DNA of 64,000 nucleotides from Collimonas sp. PA-H2 (GCF_002564105.1 NZ_PDBX01000001.1:2852001-2916000); one strand, 5' to 3'. Shown: positions 16,823 through 27,486, numbered from the stretch's first letter. The notes: generated by a model from the sequence alone, not told the origin. Program-made: numbers and translations.

Positions 16823-17367
16823 CGTTTTTTCGCATTGGGCGTCTGACCCGGGTGACATTTTTTGTCGTATTCATCTCAACTTTGTCAGGTTGCGGCGACA
16901 GCGGCGTGCAGGAATTGAAGGACTGGATGGCCGACGTCAAGAGTCACACCAAGGTGGGGATTCCGAAGCTGACTGAACCTAAGAAATTCATTCCCTTCGT
17001 GTATGGCGGCGCAAGCAGTATCGATCCCTACAATCCTAACAAGCTGCTGGTGGCGCTGGCCAAGCTGCAGGGCAAGTCAAACGGCCTGAAGCCGAATATG
17101 GACCGCCGCCGTGAAACGCTGGAAAACTATCCTCTGGATACCATCAAGATGGTTGGGACCTTGCAGAAGGTAGGGTTGAGCTATGTCTTGCTGCAGGTCG
17201 ACAAAACCGTGTTTCAAGCCAAGGTGGGTAACTACATCGGGCAGAATTTCGGCATGGTCACCAGCATCACCGAATCTGAAGTAAATCTGAAAGAAATCGT
17301 ACAAGATGCGTCCGGCGAATGGGTCGAGCGCGAAGCCAAGTTAGCGTTGCAGGAGAGCACAAAATGA
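16819..17367 (+). CDS. pilP: type IV pilus assembly lipoprotein PilP
   Basis: A 182-residue inner-membrane lipoprotein linking PilN/PilO to the secretin PilQ. The signal peptide ends in the lipobox LSGC, so Cys25 would be lipidated. A disordered linker precedes the beta-sandwich homology domain, with KFIPFVYG, LENYPLDTIKMVGTL and the closing GEWVEREAKLALQE. It overlaps pilO upstream and pilQ downstream, both by ATGA. Confidence 0.93.
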   Translation: MTFFRIGRLTRVTFFVVFISTLSGCGDSGVQELKDWMADVKSHTKVGIPKLTEPKKFIPFVYGGASSIDPYNPNKLLVALAKLQGKSNGLKPNMDRRRETLENYPLDTIKMVGTLQKVGLSYVLLQVDKTVFQAKVGNYIGQNFGMVTSITESEVNLKEIVQDASGEWVEREAKLALQESTK

Positions 17368-19544
17368 TTGCAGCAGGAAAAAAATTAGTTAGCCTGGGCG
17401 TGAGTCGGCTGAGCAGGATTCGACAGAAAGCACTGCTGCTGGGGGCATTGATCTGCATGGTCGGATTCAGCGCTGCAGCGACGGCGGCCGAAGACAACGC
17501 CATCACCTCGATCAGCGCCAATCAGCAAGGCGCCAACGTGATCGTCAAGATCAGCTTCAAGCGGCCGCTGAGCAGCCAGCCGACGGCGTTTTCCATCCTC
17601 AGCCCGGCGCGGATTGCGTTCGACTTTATCGGTGTCGGCAACGCCACCGGAAAAACATCGCAAGACATCAGCCTGGGCGATGTCCGCAACGTACTGCTGG
17701 CGCAGGCTGACGACCGCTCGCGCCTGGTATTCAATCTGAAGCGATCCTTGTCCTATGCGACGGCGATGGACGGCAATGCGCTGGTCGTCACGATCGACGG
17801 CTCCGGCAGCCTGGCGTCTCCGGTGAATGCCGCCGGCATGCCGGTGCAGCCAGCGGCCAGGACGGTAAACGCTGCGGCGCCTGCCGCTGCCGCGCCTTTG
17901 TTGAATGGCAAACCTGCGCTGCGCGATATCGATTTCCGCCGCGGCACTGCCGGTGAAGGCCGGGTTGTGATCGACTTGCCGAACGCGCAGGTCGGCGTCG
18001 ATGTCCGTCAGCAGGGTCAGACGATTGTGGTTGATTTCCTCAAGACCAGCTTGCCCGATGTCCTGCGCCGCAAGCTGGATGTGGGCGATTTCGGCACACC
18101 GGTGAAGACCATCAGCACCGTGACCCAGGGTGAAAATGTGCGCATGATCATCGAACCGAAAGGGCTGTGGGAGCAAAGCGCCTATCAAAGCGATAGCCAG
18201 CTGGTAATCGAAATCAAGCCGCTCAAGGAAGACCCGAACAAGCTGGCGCAGGGAACGCAAGGCTATCGCGGCGACAAGCTGTCCCTGAATTTCCAGAACG
18301 TTGAAGTACGTTCGGTACTGCAAGTGATTGCCGATTTTACCGGTTTGAATATCATTACCAGCGATACGGTCGGCGGTAATCTGACTTTGCGCTTGAAGGA
18401 TGTTCCTTGGGACCAGGCTTTGGATATCGTGATGCAGGCCAAGGGTCTGGATATGCGCAAGAACGGTTCGGTTATCTGGATCGCGCCTAAGGATGAGCTG
18501 TTGACGAAAGAGAAGCTGGAACTCGAACAGCGTTCGCAGATTGCCGAGCTGGAGCCGTTGCGCACCGAATCGTTCCAGTTGAACTATCAAAAAGCCGATG
18601 CCTTCAAGAAGATCTTTGGCATCGATGATGCCGGCGGAGGTGCCGGCGGTGGTAAGAAAAACAGCATTTTGTCGTCGCGCGGCAGCGCCGTGATCGATCC
18701 GCGCACCAACCAGTTGTTCGTGACTGATACGCCGACCATATTGCAGAACATCCGTAATCTGGTGCAGAAAGTGGATATCGCATCGAGGCAGGTTTTGATC
18801 GAAGCACGCATGGTTGAAGCTAATGATGGCTTTAGCCGCAACCTGGGCGCCAAGCTTGGTTTTGGTTTCAACAGCCGTAATGTCAGTTCGGGTGGCCAGC
18901 AGCTCACTCCTACTACTGCCACTAATGGCGCCATTCCAGGCACCGGCGGAAATTCAGTGAATTTGCCAGCGAGCCCTCAGACAGGTACGGCCGGTTCTAT
19001 CGCACTGACCTTGTTCAACTCGGCCGCATCGAAATTTATCAGTCTTGAATTGTCGGCACTGGAAGCCGATGGCCAGGGCAAGATCATTTCCAGCCCGCGT
19101 GTAGTTACTGCCGACCAGCAAAAAGCCTTGATTGAGCAAGGGACCGAAATTCCTTACCAAAATGCTACCAGCAGCGGCGCCACTTCGGTTGAGTTCAAGA
19201 AGGCCAACCTGAAACTGGAAGTAACTCCGCAAATCACGCCGGACGGCAATGTCATCCTGACCGTTGACGTTACCAATGATAGCGTGGGCGATGTGGTGCC
19301 AGGCGGCGTTTCCATCAATACCAAACATGTCCAGACTCAGGTTCAGGTTGAAAATGGCGGCACTGTGGTCATTGGTGGTATCTATACGCAGCAGATATCA
19401 AACAATGTTACCAAAATACCACTACTTGGAGATATTCCGGTTCTGGGTTATCTTTTCAAACAATCCGCAGTTGTTAACAAACGAACTGAACTATTGATTT
19501 TCCTGACACCGAAAGTTGTCATCGACCGCATCGCTGCGCACTGA
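17364..19544 (+). CDS. pilQ: type IV pilus secretin PilQ
   Basis: The outer-membrane secretin through which type IV pili pass, 726 residues from ATG 17364 with AGGAG at 17351-17355. Domains in order: signal peptide (to about residue 39, AAATAAE), two AMIN domains for peptidoglycan binding (about 45-150 and 185-290), an STN/N0 domain (NVEVRSVLQVIADFTGLNII), one N1-type domain, and the secretin core with VTPQITPDGNVIL and the conserved VPGG. It ends with the signature KIPLLGDIPVLGYLFKQ. A Gly-rich loop (GGGAGGGKKN) lies in the N1 region. A longer start at 17319 lies inside pilP and is disfavoured. Confidence 0.95.
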   Translation: MIAAGKKLVSLGVSRLSRIRQKALLLGALICMVGFSAAATAAEDNAITSISANQQGANVIVKISFKRPLSSQPTAFSILSPARIAFDFIGVGNATGKTSQDISLGDVRNVLLAQADDRSRLVFNLKRSLSYATAMDGNALVVTIDGSGSLASPVNAAGMPVQPAARTVNAAAPAAAAPLLNGKPALRDIDFRRGTAGEGRVVIDLPNAQVGVDVRQQGQTIVVDFLKTSLPDVLRRKLDVGDFGTPVKTISTVTQGENVRMIIEPKGLWEQSAYQSDSQLVIEIKPLKEDPNKLAQGTQGYRGDKLSLNFQNVEVRSVLQVIADFTGLNIITSDTVGGNLTLRLKDVPWDQALDIVMQAKGLDMRKNGSVIWIAPKDELLTKEKLELEQRSQIAELEPLRTESFQLNYQKADAFKKIFGIDDAGGGAGGGKKNSILSSRGSAVIDPRTNQLFVTDTPTILQNIRNLVQKVDIASRQVLIEARMVEANDGFSRNLGAKLGFGFNSRNVSSGGQQLTPTTATNGAIPGTGGNSVNLPASPQTGTAGSIALTLFNSAASKFISLELSALEADGQGKIISSPRVVTADQQKALIEQGTEIPYQNATSSGATSVEFKKANLKLEVTPQITPDGNVILTVDVTNDSVGDVVPGGVSINTKHVQTQVQVENGGTVVIGGIYTQQISNNVTKIPLLGDIPVLGYLFKQSAVVNKRTELLIFLTPKVVIDRIAAH

Positions 19545-19552
19545 TTGCACAG

Positions 19553-19577
19553 GGACACCGGCTTGATGCCGGTGTCC
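19553..19577 (+). promoter_or_regulatory. perfect 10-bp hairpin between pilQ and aroKB
   Basis: GGACACCGGC and GCCGGTGTCC flank a TTGAT loop, starting eight bases after the pilQ stop and ending four bases before the aroKB ATG at 19582. No T-run follows, so it is unlikely to be a simple terminator. It could stabilise the pil mRNA or occlude the ribosome at the aroK start. Confidence 0.5.
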
Positions 19578-19581
19578 GTAC

Positions 19582-21354
19582 ATGAGCAAAAGGTCGAGCA
19601 GTGAAATGGTAAGGTACACAGGCAATATCTTTCTGGTAGGCCTGATGGGCGCGGGTAAGACTACGGTTGGCCGCGCCCTGGCAAGAAAACTCAACAAGCT
19701 TTTCATTGATTCCGACCACGAAATCGAGGCGCGCACCGGCGTCTCGATTCCCTTGATTTTCGAAATCGAAGGGGAAGAGAGCTTCCGTCAGCGCGAGACT
19801 GAGGTAATCCGTGACCTGAGCGCCCGCAGCGGCATCGTGCTGGCGACCGGCGGCGGCGCCATCATGCGTGCCGAAAATCGCGAATACCTGAAAACCCGCG
19901 GCACCGTGATCTACCTGCGTGCCAGCATCCACAACATCCTTCAGCGCACCAGCCGCGACAAGAACCGTCCCCTGTTGCAAACCGCCGATCCGCGCCGCCG
20001 GCTGGAAGAGCTGTCGCGTCAGCGCGAACCGTATTATCGTGAAGTTGCCGACATAGTCATCGATACCGGCCGACCTAACGTACAATTCCTGGTACACAGC
20101 ATTTTGAGCCAGCTCGATGTGCAGGCCGGCGACCTTGTGCAAGAGTCCGGGCAGGCGCCGCAAGCAGGCGACGGCAAGCCCGGCCAAAATAGCAATCTGT
20201 CTTTTCAATCACCAAGTCTTTTTATGAACCAGCAGTCCACACCTTCGGCCCCCGCGCCGGCCATCACGCTCCAGGTAGAACTGGGCGAGCGCAGCTATCC
20301 GATTGAAATCGGACCATCCCTGCTGGCTGACCGCGAGCGTATCGCCCGCCTGATTGCCGGCAAGCAGGTGGTGGTCGTGACCAACACAGTCGTCGCGCCG
20401 CTGTATCTCGAACGCGTCAGCCAGACTCTGCGCGACGCCGGCAAGAGCGTGCTGGAAATCGTGCTGCCGGACGGCGAGGAAGAAAAGAACTGGGCCAGCC
20501 TGATGCAGATCTTCGATCGCCTGCTGGCCGCCAAATGCGACCGCAAGACCACCCTGATAGCCCTCGGCGGCGGCGTGATCGGCGACCTGACCGGTTTTGC
20601 GGCCTCCGCCTACATGCGCGGCGTACCCTTCGTGCAGATTCCGACCACCTTGCTGGCGCAGGTCGATTCCTCCGTTGGCGGCAAGACCGGCATCAACCAT
20701 CCGCTCGGCAAGAACATGATCGGCGCCTTTTACCAGCCGCAGGCGGTGATCGCCGACACCATGACCCTGTATACTTTGCCAGAGCGCGAGCTGTCCGCCG
20801 GTCTCGCTGAGGTCATTAAATACGGCGCCGTGATCGACGCTGAATTTTTCAAATGGATCGAAAACAATATCGATAAGCTGATGGCGCGCGATAACGCTGC
20901 GCTGGCCTACGCGATCCGCCGTTCCTGCGAGCTGAAAGCCGACGTCGTGCGCCAGGATGAGCGCGAAGGCGGTTTGCGCGCCATCTTGAATTTCGGCCAT
21001 ACCTTCGGCCACGCGATCGAGTCCGGCCTCGGCTACGGCAAGTGGCTGCACGGCGAAGCGGTCGGTTGCGGCATGGTGATGGCGGCTGACTTGTCGCATC
21101 GGCTCGGCCACATCACGGCCATCGACAAGGAACGCGTGTGCGCGCTGGTGCGCGCCGCCGGCCTGCCGACCGAGGCGCCCAACCTCGGCGCCCAGCGCTG
21201 GCTGGAGCTGATGCAGATCGATAAGAAAAACGAAGATGGCCAGATCAAGTTCATCCTGATGAAACCGCTGGGCGGCCACCTGATCGCCACCGCACCGCAA
21301 GAGGCGCTGCTGGCGACGCTTCAGCAACTTGCCTCCGGAGACCTGCCGCAATGA
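19582..21354 (+). CDS. aroKB: fused shikimate kinase / 3-dehydroquinate synthase AroKB
   Basis: One uninterrupted 590-residue frame carries two shikimate-pathway enzymes. Residues about 12-180 are AroK: P-loop GLMGAGKTT, shikimate-binding [16 protein letters not shown], and the lid RDKNRPLL. A 35-residue Gln/Ser/Gly-rich linker follows. Residues about 215-590 are AroB: NAD loop [28 protein letters not shown], and zinc ligands in [18 protein letters not shown] and the LHGEAV block. No stop separates them. The expected AroB start (Met215, base 20224) has no ribosome site, favouring a true fusion. The start could be 19582 or Met9 at 19606, which matches AroK lengths better. The dgt start overlaps its stop. 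Confidence 0.9.
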   Translation: MSKRSSSEMVRYTGNIFLVGLMGAGKTTVGRALARKLNKLFIDSDHEIEARTGVSIPLIFEIEGEESFRQRETEVIRDLSARSGIVLATGGGAIMRAENREYLKTRGTVIYLRASIHNILQRTSRDKNRPLLQTADPRRRLEELSRQREPYYREVADIVIDTGRPNVQFLVHSILSQLDVQAGDLVQESGQAPQAGDGKPGQNSNLSFQSPSLFMNQQSTPSAPAPAITLQVELGERSYPIEIGPSLLADRERIARLIAGKQVVVVTNTVVAPLYLERVSQTLRDAGKSVLEIVLPDGEEEKNWASLMQIFDRLLAAKCDRKTTLIALGGGVIGDLTGFAASAYMRGVPFVQIPTTLLAQVDSSVGGKTGINHPLGKNMIGAFYQPQAVIADTMTLYTLPERELSAGLAEVIKYGAVIDAEFFKWIENNIDKLMARDNAALAYAIRRSCELKADVVRQDEREGGLRAILNFGHTFGHAIESGLGYGKWLHGEAVGCGMVMAADLSHRLGHITAIDKERVCALVRAAGLPTEAPNLGAQRWLELMQIDKKNEDGQIKFILMKPLGGHLIATAPQEALLATLQQLASGDLPQ

Positions 21355-22496
21355 ACCACGAAACGTCTCTCGCTCCCTATGCCGCACATTCTGCGCAATC
21401 GCGAGGACGTTTGTTTGAAGAGGAGTCGCCCGGCTCGCGTACTGAATTCCAGCGCGACCGCGACCGCATCATCCATTGCACTGCCTTCCGCCGGCTGGAA
21501 TACAAGACCCAGGTGTTCGTCAACCACGAGGGCGACCTGTTCCGCACGCGCCTGACGCACAGCATCGAAGTCGCGCAAATCGCCCGCTCGATCGCGCGCA
21601 ACCTGCAATTGAACGAAGATCTGGTGGAAGCCATCTCGCTGGCCCACGATCTCGGCCATACGCCGTTCGGCCACGCCGGCCAGGATGCCTTGAATGACTG
21701 CATGGAGGTCCATGGCGGCTTCGAACACAATCTGCAGAGCCTGCGGGTGGTCGACAAGCTGGAGCAGCGCTACGGCGCGTTTGACGGCTTGAACCTGATG
21801 TTCGAGACGCGCGAGGGGATCCTCAAGCATTGTTCGCTGGCCAATGCCAGGAAACTGGGCGATATCGGCCAGCGCTTCATCCAGCGCAAGCAGCCGACGC
21901 TGGAAGCGCAGGTCGCCAACCTGGCCGACGAGATCGCCTACAACAATCACGATATCGACGACGGCTTGCGTTCCGGCCTGCTGACCCTGGAGCAGATGAA
22001 CCAGATCGATTTCTATGCGCAGCACAGCCGCCAGGTCGAGCAGTTGTTCCCGGGCCTGGGCGGGCGCAGGGCGATCAATGAGACCATCCGGCGCATGATC
22101 AATGCCTTGATTACCGACCTGATCCAGACTTCGCAGCAGCGCATCCTGGATGCCGGGCTGCAGACGGTCGACGATGTCCGCAATGCGCCGCCGCTGATTG
22201 CCTTCTCCGACGGCATGGCTCAGCAAGCCGCCTTGCTGAAACGCTTCCTGCGCGAAAACCTGTATCGCCACTACCTGGTCAACCGCATGACGGCCAAGGC
22301 ACGCCGCATCGTCGCTGAACTGTATGCCTGCTTCAGCGCCGAGCCATCCTTGTTGCCGCCCGACTATCAGCTTGCTCAGCGGGAATCGGAACAGCAGCAG
22401 GCGCGCGCGATTGCCGACTATATCGCCGGCATGACCGACCGTTATGCGATCCGCGAGCACCGGCGCCTGTTCCTGGTGGATGAAGGACATCTGTAG
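21351..22496 (+). CDS. dgt: deoxyguanosinetriphosphate triphosphohydrolase-like protein
   Basis: A 381-residue HD-domain phosphohydrolase that converts dNTPs to nucleosides plus tripolyphosphate. The N-terminal [20 protein letters not shown] and [14 protein letters not shown] are dGTPase signatures. Metal ligands are provided by the His of [10 protein letters not shown] and the HD pair in [14 protein letters not shown]; the later [15 protein letters not shown] block supplies the last aspartate. Its size and NHDIDDG pattern fit the dNTPase type-2 group common in betaproteobacteria. ATGA overlap with aroKB implies coupling, and the gene order pilQ-aroK-aroB-dgt is widespread. Confidence 0.93.
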   Translation: MNHETSLAPYAAHSAQSRGRLFEEESPGSRTEFQRDRDRIIHCTAFRRLEYKTQVFVNHEGDLFRTRLTHSIEVAQIARSIARNLQLNEDLVEAISLAHDLGHTPFGHAGQDALNDCMEVHGGFEHNLQSLRVVDKLEQRYGAFDGLNLMFETREGILKHCSLANARKLGDIGQRFIQRKQPTLEAQVANLADEIAYNNHDIDDGLRSGLLTLEQMNQIDFYAQHSRQVEQLFPGLGGRRAINETIRRMINALITDLIQTSQQRILDAGLQTVDDVRNAPPLIAFSDGMAQQAALLKRFLRENLYRHYLVNRMTAKARRIVAELYACFSAEPSLLPPDYQLAQRESEQQQARAIADYIAGMTDRYAIREHRRLFLVDEGHL

Positions 22497-22588
22497 ACTC
22501 TGCCCGGCAGGTATTTTTCTTTCTTGATTTGTTTGCAACAAATTGGGTTAGACTTTGGCTTATCCATTTAATTTTTTCAAGGACCATC

Positions 22589-23278
22589 ATGCGGCCTCTA
22601 TATCAAACAGCAATCACATTGAGCCTGGCGCTGACAGCGTCGGCGGCGCTGGCCCTGTCGTTGGGCGACCTCAGCAACCAGGATGCCAGCAGCGGCCTCA
22701 AAGCCGCCCTGCAAAAAGGCGCGGATGTGGCGGTGTCCAAGCTGGGCGTCGAGAATGGTTTCCTGAATAACGACAAGGTCAAGATCGGCTTGCCCAGCGT
22801 GCTGGATAAAGCCATGCCGATCTTGCGCATGACTGGCCAGGGCCAGAAGCTGGATGACCTGGTGGTGTCGATGAACCACGCCGCGGAACAGGCGGTGCCG
22901 CTGGCCAAGCCTTTGCTGCTGAATGCGGTCAAATCGATGTCGGTGACCGATGCCAAGAATATCCTGACCGGCGGCGACACCTCGGTGACCGATTTCTTCA
23001 AGCAAAAGACATCGGCGCAGCTGGGCCAGAAATTCCTGCCTATCGTCAAAGGCGTGACCGACCGCAACGGCTTGTCGGCGCAATATAACGCGGTCATGGG
23101 GCAGGTCGGCAAGACCGGCATGGTGCCGGCGCAGCAGTCGACGGTGGAAGGTTATGTCACGCAACGTGCACTGGACGGCTTGTACACCATCATCGGTGAA
23201 GAAGAGAAGGCGATACGCCAGGATCCGGTTGGCGCCGGCAGCGCCATCATCGGCAAGGTGTTCGGCGCCCTCAAATGA
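22589..23278 (+). CDS. DUF4197 family periplasmic protein
   Basis: A 229-residue protein with a signal peptide (LSLALTASAALALSL) and an almost wholly helical mature part. Features such as DASSGLKAALQKGADVAVSKLG, NDKVKIGLPSVL, a central segment around MNHAAEQAVPLAKPL and the C-terminal ALDGLYTIIGEEEKAIRQDP are what I recall for DUF4197. The function is unknown. ATG 22589 has AAGGA at 22579-22583; a longer frame from 22529 adds 20 residues without a ribosome site and is disfavoured. It is separated from dgt by 92 bp and is followed by a terminator, so it may be monocistronic. Confidence 0.8.
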   Translation: MRPLYQTAITLSLALTASAALALSLGDLSNQDASSGLKAALQKGADVAVSKLGVENGFLNNDKVKIGLPSVLDKAMPILRMTGQGQKLDDLVVSMNHAAEQAVPLAKPLLLNAVKSMSVTDAKNILTGGDTSVTDFFKQKTSAQLGQKFLPIVKGVTDRNGLSAQYNAVMGQVGKTGMVPAQQSTVEGYVTQRALDGLYTIIGEEEKAIRQDPVGAGSAIIGKVFGALK

Positions 23279-23355
23279 ACGTCGTGCAAAAACGATAATA
23301 TGATTTACAGATAAATTTGCAAATGAGTTTGCAAATAAGCGGGCTGGAAATAACA

Positions 23356-23378
23356 AAGGGCGCATTAACTGCGCCCTT
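23356..23378. terminator. bidirectional hairpin between DUF4197 gene and hpf
   Basis: AAGGGCGCA and TGCGCCCTT form a perfect 9-bp stem around TTAAC. The flanks are A-rich on the left and T-containing on the right, which suits termination from either side between two convergent genes. Confidence 0.7.
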
Positions 23379-23431
23379 GTTCATTCTATCGGCGCCAGCT
23401 AGTCAGCTGCAGCGCCCGGATTGGCGGCCGT

Positions 23432-23782
23432 TCAGGTCGTGGCGGGGAGTTCTTCCGGCAGGTGCTTGATCGCATCGTGCTGGTGATCCTGCATCTTGTC
23501 CTTGTACTTGATGACCTGCCGATCGAGCTTGTCGACCAGGGTATCAATGGCGGCATAAAGATCGTGGGCAATGCTTTCGGCATGCAGATCTTTTCCCTTT
23601 ACGCGCAGCGTGATGTCCGCTTTCTGGCGCTTTTCTTTTTCAGTGATTTTGTCGACGCTCAGGATCACGCTGATATCGATGACCTGGTCGAAGTGGCGTT
23701 TGATACGCTCTAGTTTGCTTTGTACATATTCGCGAATGGCAGGGGTTACCTCGAGGTGATGCCCACTGATGGTGAAGTTCAT
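23432..23782 (-). CDS. hpf: ribosome hibernation promoting factor HPF (short form)
   Basis: The 116-residue ribosome-associated protein binds the 30S decoding centre in stationary phase, blocking translation and promoting 100S dimers. The sequence has the YfiA/HPF fold: [20 protein letters not shown], then [13 protein letters not shown], and the strand [16 protein letters not shown] with [19 protein letters not shown]. There is no long C-terminal dimerisation domain, so it is the short type. It lies downstream of rpoN on the same strand, the standard rpoN-hpf order. The gap of 169 bp to rpoN leaves room for its own promoter. Confidence 0.93.
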   Translation of the reverse strand: MNFTISGHHLEVTPAIREYVQSKLERIKRHFDQVIDISVILSVDKITEKEKRQKADITLRVKGKDLHAESIAHDLYAAIDTLVDKLDRQVIKYKDKMQDHQHDAIKHLPEELPATT

Positions 23783-23951
23783 ACAGCGCTCCTATCAAGA
23801 ATATTGCTGGCGGTTCTGAACAGACTGCGTTGAATCTTTAGGCGAACAATCTACAAGAGACTGGGACTGTTCTGGCAAGAGTCGCTAAATAACAAACAGC
23901 CGTAATGTCCGAACATAGCAAGGGTAAGCTTAACAATCAAACCAGAAAAAA

Positions 23952-25430
23952 CTACAAGGCCTTGCGCAGATTAACAGACGGAATTTTTAGTGCTTCGCGA
24001 TATTTTGCGACGGTGCGGCGGGCTACCACCATACCTTGTTCCGCAAGCATGTCGGCAATCTTGCTGTCAGAGAAAGGGTTTCTTGAATCTTCCGCTCCTA
24101 TGAGTTGCTTAATGAGTGCCCTGATTGCTGTTGAGGAAGCCTCTCCACCTGCCTCAGTAGCAACATGGCTGCCGAAGAAATACTTCAGTTCAAACATCCC
24201 GTGGGGAGTGAGCATGTATTTCTGAGTGGTTACACGTGAAATAGTACTCTCGTGTAGACCCAGTGTATCAGCTATTTCGCGCAACACAAGCGGCCGCATG
24301 GCGACCGCGCCATGGGAAAAAAAGTTCCGCTGGCGTTCGACGATCGCTTGTGCGACGCGCAAAATGGTGTCGAAGCGCTGCCGCATATTCTTGATCAGCC
24401 ACTTGGCTTCCTGCAGCTGCGAAGTGAGTGCGCCATCGCCCTTGCTCTGCTTCAGGATGTTGGCATATAAGACATTTACCCTGAGTCTTGGCATGACGTC
24501 ATTGTTCAGCATCACCTGCCAGCCTTGTTTGCTGCGCCTGACGATCACGTCCGGCACCACATAGTCGGAGGCGTTGGCGGCGAACGGTGCGCCGGGGTGG
24601 GGATTGCACTGCTTGATGACGGCTTGCGCTTCGCGCAGGTCCTCGTCGTCGCAATCCAGGGCTTTCTTGATTTTATTGAAATCGCGCTGCGCAAACAGCG
24701 CCAGGTGATCTTGCACAATCGCCAAGGCCAGGCGGCGCGTGACGAATGGCACTTTGACAAAACGCTTGATCTGCAAGGCCAGGCATTCCGGCGCGTTGCG
24801 CGCGCCGACTCCTGCCGGATCGAAGCTCTGCACCATCTTCAGCGCCATCGACAATTCTTCGACGGCGATCTCCAGCTCGGCCGGCAGACGCTCCAGGATT
24901 TCTTCCAGCGACTCTTCCAGATAGCCGTTATCGTCCAGCGCATCGATCATCAGCTCGACCAGCGCGCGGTCGCGCAAGTCGTGCATGGCTTCGCGCATCT
25001 GCTGCAACAGATGTTCGCGCAGCGTCGTTTCATGCGCCTCCAGCTGCGGCCGCGCATCTTCATCGTCCGAGGTTTTCGCGCTGCGCGAGATGTCGTCGAA
25101 ACTCCATTCGCTGTCGGCATTGTCAGTGCTGCTTTCAGCCGCCGGCGCTTCGGCGCTGGCTTCGCTCTCGGTCGGCGAGCTGCTCACTTCGCTGTCGCCG
25201 GCCGGCGCTTCCATGGTCGACGCAGTGCCGCTGATGGCGCCGTCCGCCAGCAGCCGCACCGAATTATCAAGCGGATCGTCGACCCGCTCCAGCATCGGGT
25301 TGTCCGACAGGATCTGTTCCAGTTCCTGATGCAACTCAAGCGTGGAAAGCTGCAGCAGACGGATCGACTGCTGCAGCTGAGGAGTCAGCGCAAGATGTTG
25401 AGAGGTGCGTAGCTGGAGTGATTGTTTCAT
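23952..25430 (-). CDS. rpoN: RNA polymerase sigma-54 factor
   Basis: A 492-residue alternative sigma factor for enhancer-dependent promoters. Region I is the glutamine/leucine-rich N-terminus ([20 protein letters not shown]) that contacts activators. Region II is an acidic/Ser/Ala-rich linker (residues about 70-135). Region III has the core-binding domain and helix-turn-helix ([17 protein letters not shown]), and the RpoN box is [12 protein letters not shown] near the C-terminus, which reads the -24 element. The gene follows lptB in the lpt cluster and precedes hpf, as in most proteobacteria. Confidence 0.96.
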   Translation of the reverse strand: MKQSLQLRTSQHLALTPQLQQSIRLLQLSTLELHQELEQILSDNPMLERVDDPLDNSVRLLADGAISGTASTMEAPAGDSEVSSSPTESEASAEAPAAESSTDNADSEWSFDDISRSAKTSDDEDARPQLEAHETTLREHLLQQMREAMHDLRDRALVELMIDALDDNGYLEESLEEILERLPAELEIAVEELSMALKMVQSFDPAGVGARNAPECLALQIKRFVKVPFVTRRLALAIVQDHLALFAQRDFNKIKKALDCDDEDLREAQAVIKQCNPHPGAPFAANASDYVVPDVIVRRSKQGWQVMLNNDVMPRLRVNVLYANILKQSKGDGALTSQLQEAKWLIKNMRQRFDTILRVAQAIVERQRNFFSHGAVAMRPLVLREIADTLGLHESTISRVTTQKYMLTPHGMFELKYFFGSHVATEAGGEASSTAIRALIKQLIGAEDSRNPFSDSKIADMLAEQGMVVARRTVAKYREALKIPSVNLRKAL

Positions 25431-25539
25431 GGCTTCCGTGCGGACAATTCACTTCTGTTATTTGTTGTACGGAGTTTAAGTACCGCGCTGGCAAGGCGAA
25501 TTAATCTGCCTGCATTTACATCGTTCTCACACCGTGAAA

Positions 25540-26286
25540 CTACATGCGGAAATGCTCACCCAGATAGACCCGCCGCACCGACTCGTCGGCGATGATGTCG
25601 TCCGGACTGCCGCTGGCCAGCACGCTGCCCTGGTTGATGATGTAGGCGCGGTCGCAGATGCCCAGCGTTTCGCGCACATTGTGATCGGTGATCAGGACGC
25701 CGATGCCGCGTTCCTTGAGGAAGCGGACGATGCGCTGGATCTCGATCACGGCAATCGGATCGATCCCGGCGAACGGCTCATCCAGCAGCACGAAGCGCGG
25801 ATTGGTGGCGAGCGCGCGGGCGATCTCGACGCGCCGCCGTTCGCCGCCCGAGAGCGACAGGGCCTGGCTCTCGCGCAGCTTTTCAATCTGCAGCTCGTGC
25901 AGCAGCTTGTGCAGCTGCTCATCGATCTCGGCCTTGCCGAGCGCCTTGCCGTTGGGACGTTGCAGTTCCAGCACGGCGCGGATATTGTCTTCCACCGTCA
26001 GCTTGCGGAATACCGATGCTTCCTGCGGCAGGTAGGACAGGCCCAGCACCGCGCGGCGATGGATAGGCAGGCGCGAAATGTCGACGCCGTCTAGGTCGAT
26101 TTCGCCGCCGTCCGAAGGCACCAGGCCGACGATCATGTAGAACGAGGTGGTCTTGCCGGCGCCGTTCGGACCCAGCAAGCCGACCACTTCGCCGCAGCGC
26201 ACTTCGAGCGAGACGTCATGCACCACCTGGCGCGCGCCGTAGCTTTTTTGCAGGCCCTTGGCGATCAGCGTGCTAGGGGCGCTCAT
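25540..26286 (-). CDS. lptB: LPS export ABC transporter ATP-binding protein LptB
   Basis: The 248-residue cytoplasmic ATPase powers LPS extraction by LptFG and passage along the LptCAD bridge. The Walker A motif is GPNGAGKTT, the Q-loop lies in [10 protein letters not shown], the signature is [15 protein letters not shown], and the Walker B is [13 protein letters not shown]. The H-loop is in [10 protein letters not shown]. It overlaps lptA by four bases. The 109-bp gap to rpoN may carry an rpoN promoter, although read-through is likely. Confidence 0.96.
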   Translation of the reverse strand: MSAPSTLIAKGLQKSYGARQVVHDVSLEVRCGEVVGLLGPNGAGKTTSFYMIVGLVPSDGGEIDLDGVDISRLPIHRRAVLGLSYLPQEASVFRKLTVEDNIRAVLELQRPNGKALGKAEIDEQLHKLLHELQIEKLRESQALSLSGGERRRVEIARALATNPRFVLLDEPFAGIDPIAVIEIQRIVRFLKERGIGVLITDHNVRETLGICDRAYIINQGSVLASGSPDDIIADESVRRVYLGEHFRM

Positions 26287-26825
26287 GGCGCCGCCTTTGG
26301 CCGTGGCTGGATGACGGCGCGGATGCGGCCGGCGCCAGGCTGGCTGACGCCGTTGACGGTGTTGTTGACGGAATAGAATTCAGTGCGGCTGTCGTAGGAA
26401 ATGAACTCGCCGTTGACTTCGTCGGTCGGTTTGTCGCCTTGCAGGCGGCGCATCTGGGCCTTGGAAAACAGCTTGGTGATTTCGGTCTTGCCGTCGTATT
26501 CGATGCGTTCGGCGTGGCCGTCGATCCACAGGTCCGGGCCGCCGTCGCGCTTTTGCTTGAAAGTGGCCAGCTTGCCCGGCGCCGCATACAAGGTGGCGAA
26601 CTGGTAGCCGGACGGATCGGTGGTCACCACCACGCGGTCGGCCTTCATGATCAGCGTGCCGCGGGTCAGGACCACATTGCCGGTAGCGACGTTGACCTGC
26701 TTGACGTCGTCATAGGTGAGGGTGTCGGAGTCGATCAGGGTCGGCTTCTCGGAATCGGCTTTTTCTGCGTGAGCGACGCCGATGGCGCCAAGCAGCAGCA
26801 GAGAGAGAAAAAATATTCGTTTCAT
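26283..26825 (-). CDS. lptA: periplasmic LPS transport protein LptA
   Basis: The 180-residue periplasmic bridge protein of LPS export. From ATG 26825 there is a signal peptide ([19 protein letters not shown]), then an OstA beta-jellyroll with [37 protein letters not shown] and a closing strand region around FYSVNN. The tail IQPRPKAAP is flexible. An AGGA lies seven bases before this ATG, while the longer in-frame start at 26897 would bury the signal peptide behind 24 residues. The stop overlaps lptB. Confidence 0.94.
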   Translation of the reverse strand: MKRIFFLSLLLLGAIGVAHAEKADSEKPTLIDSDTLTYDDVKQVNVATGNVVLTRGTLIMKADRVVVTTDPSGYQFATLYAAPGKLATFKQKRDGGPDLWIDGHAERIEYDGKTEITKLFSKAQMRRLQGDKPTDEVNGEFISYDSRTEFYSVNNTVNGVSQPGAGRIRAVIQPRPKAAP

Positions 26826-26880
26826 GAAAAATCCTGGGTAATGGATAGAGGCCTGCGCATAAATTGTCTTGCTGATCCGC

Positions 26881-27486
26881 TTATTTTGCCGCCGCACGCG
26901 GCGCGCTGCGCAAGACGCCGCTCACCTTGCTGAACAGCTTCAGTTCGCGTGTGGAGTTATTGAAATGCATGCCGGTGCCGTTCAAGGTCGACAGCCCCAG
27001 GGTGATTTCCACCGGCTTGTCGGATTCCATGATGTCGTCGTCGGGCAGCAGCAGCAGATATTCGGATTTCAGGTGGAAGTTGTCGGCCAGCGGCGTCTTT
27101 GGCCGGTCGGCGTTGACATTCTCGTACAGATGCACCTTGCTGTTGTTGTCTTCAATCATGGCGCGGTTGGCGACCAGGTTCATCGGCGGCTTTTCCTTGT
27201 CCAGGCTGTGGATCACCGGCTTTTGCACATCGAAGGAATCGTTGACCGGATTGTGGGTCAGCAGGTCGCCCGAGATGTTGTAGCGCGGCTGGCCGTTGGG
27301 CGCCATCTGCACATAGTTGAAATGCTCGACATAGTAATCCGGCTGGGTGCGCGCCGGCTTCGGCAGCAGGTCTTCGGTATTCTTGTGCATGACCTGCAGC
27401 AGCCAGAAGCTGCCCAAGGCCAGCACGATGAACAATACCAGCAGCAGCATGAAGCGAAAGCGGTAAGTGGTGCGGAGATTTTTCAT
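26881..27486 (-). CDS. lptC: LPS export protein LptC
   Basis: A 201-residue bitopic inner-membrane protein that passes LPS from LptFG to LptA. The N-terminal helix RFMLLLVLFIVLALGSFWLL is followed by a periplasmic jellyroll with YYVEHFNYVQMAPNGQPRY, the SGDLLTHNP strand and LKSEYLLLLPDDDIMESDKP. The ATG at 27486 overlaps the kdsC stop (ATGA), so a longer in-frame extension within kdsC is disregarded. The order kdsD-kdsC-lptC-lptA-lptB-rpoN is conserved. Confidence 0.93.
   Translation of the reverse strand: MKNLRTTYRFRFMLLLVLFIVLALGSFWLLQVMHKNTEDLLPKPARTQPDYYVEHFNYVQMAPNGQPRYNISGDLLTHNPVNDSFDVQKPVIHSLDKEKPPMNLVANRAMIEDNNSKVHLYENVNADRPKTPLADNFHLKSEYLLLLPDDDIMESDKPVEITLGLSTLNGTGMHFNNSTRELKLFSKVSGVLRSAPRAAAK

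Noticed and set aside
20224..21354. Separate aroB gene starting at Met215 of the fusion
   Set aside because: No ribosome site and no stop before it; reported as part of aroKB instead.
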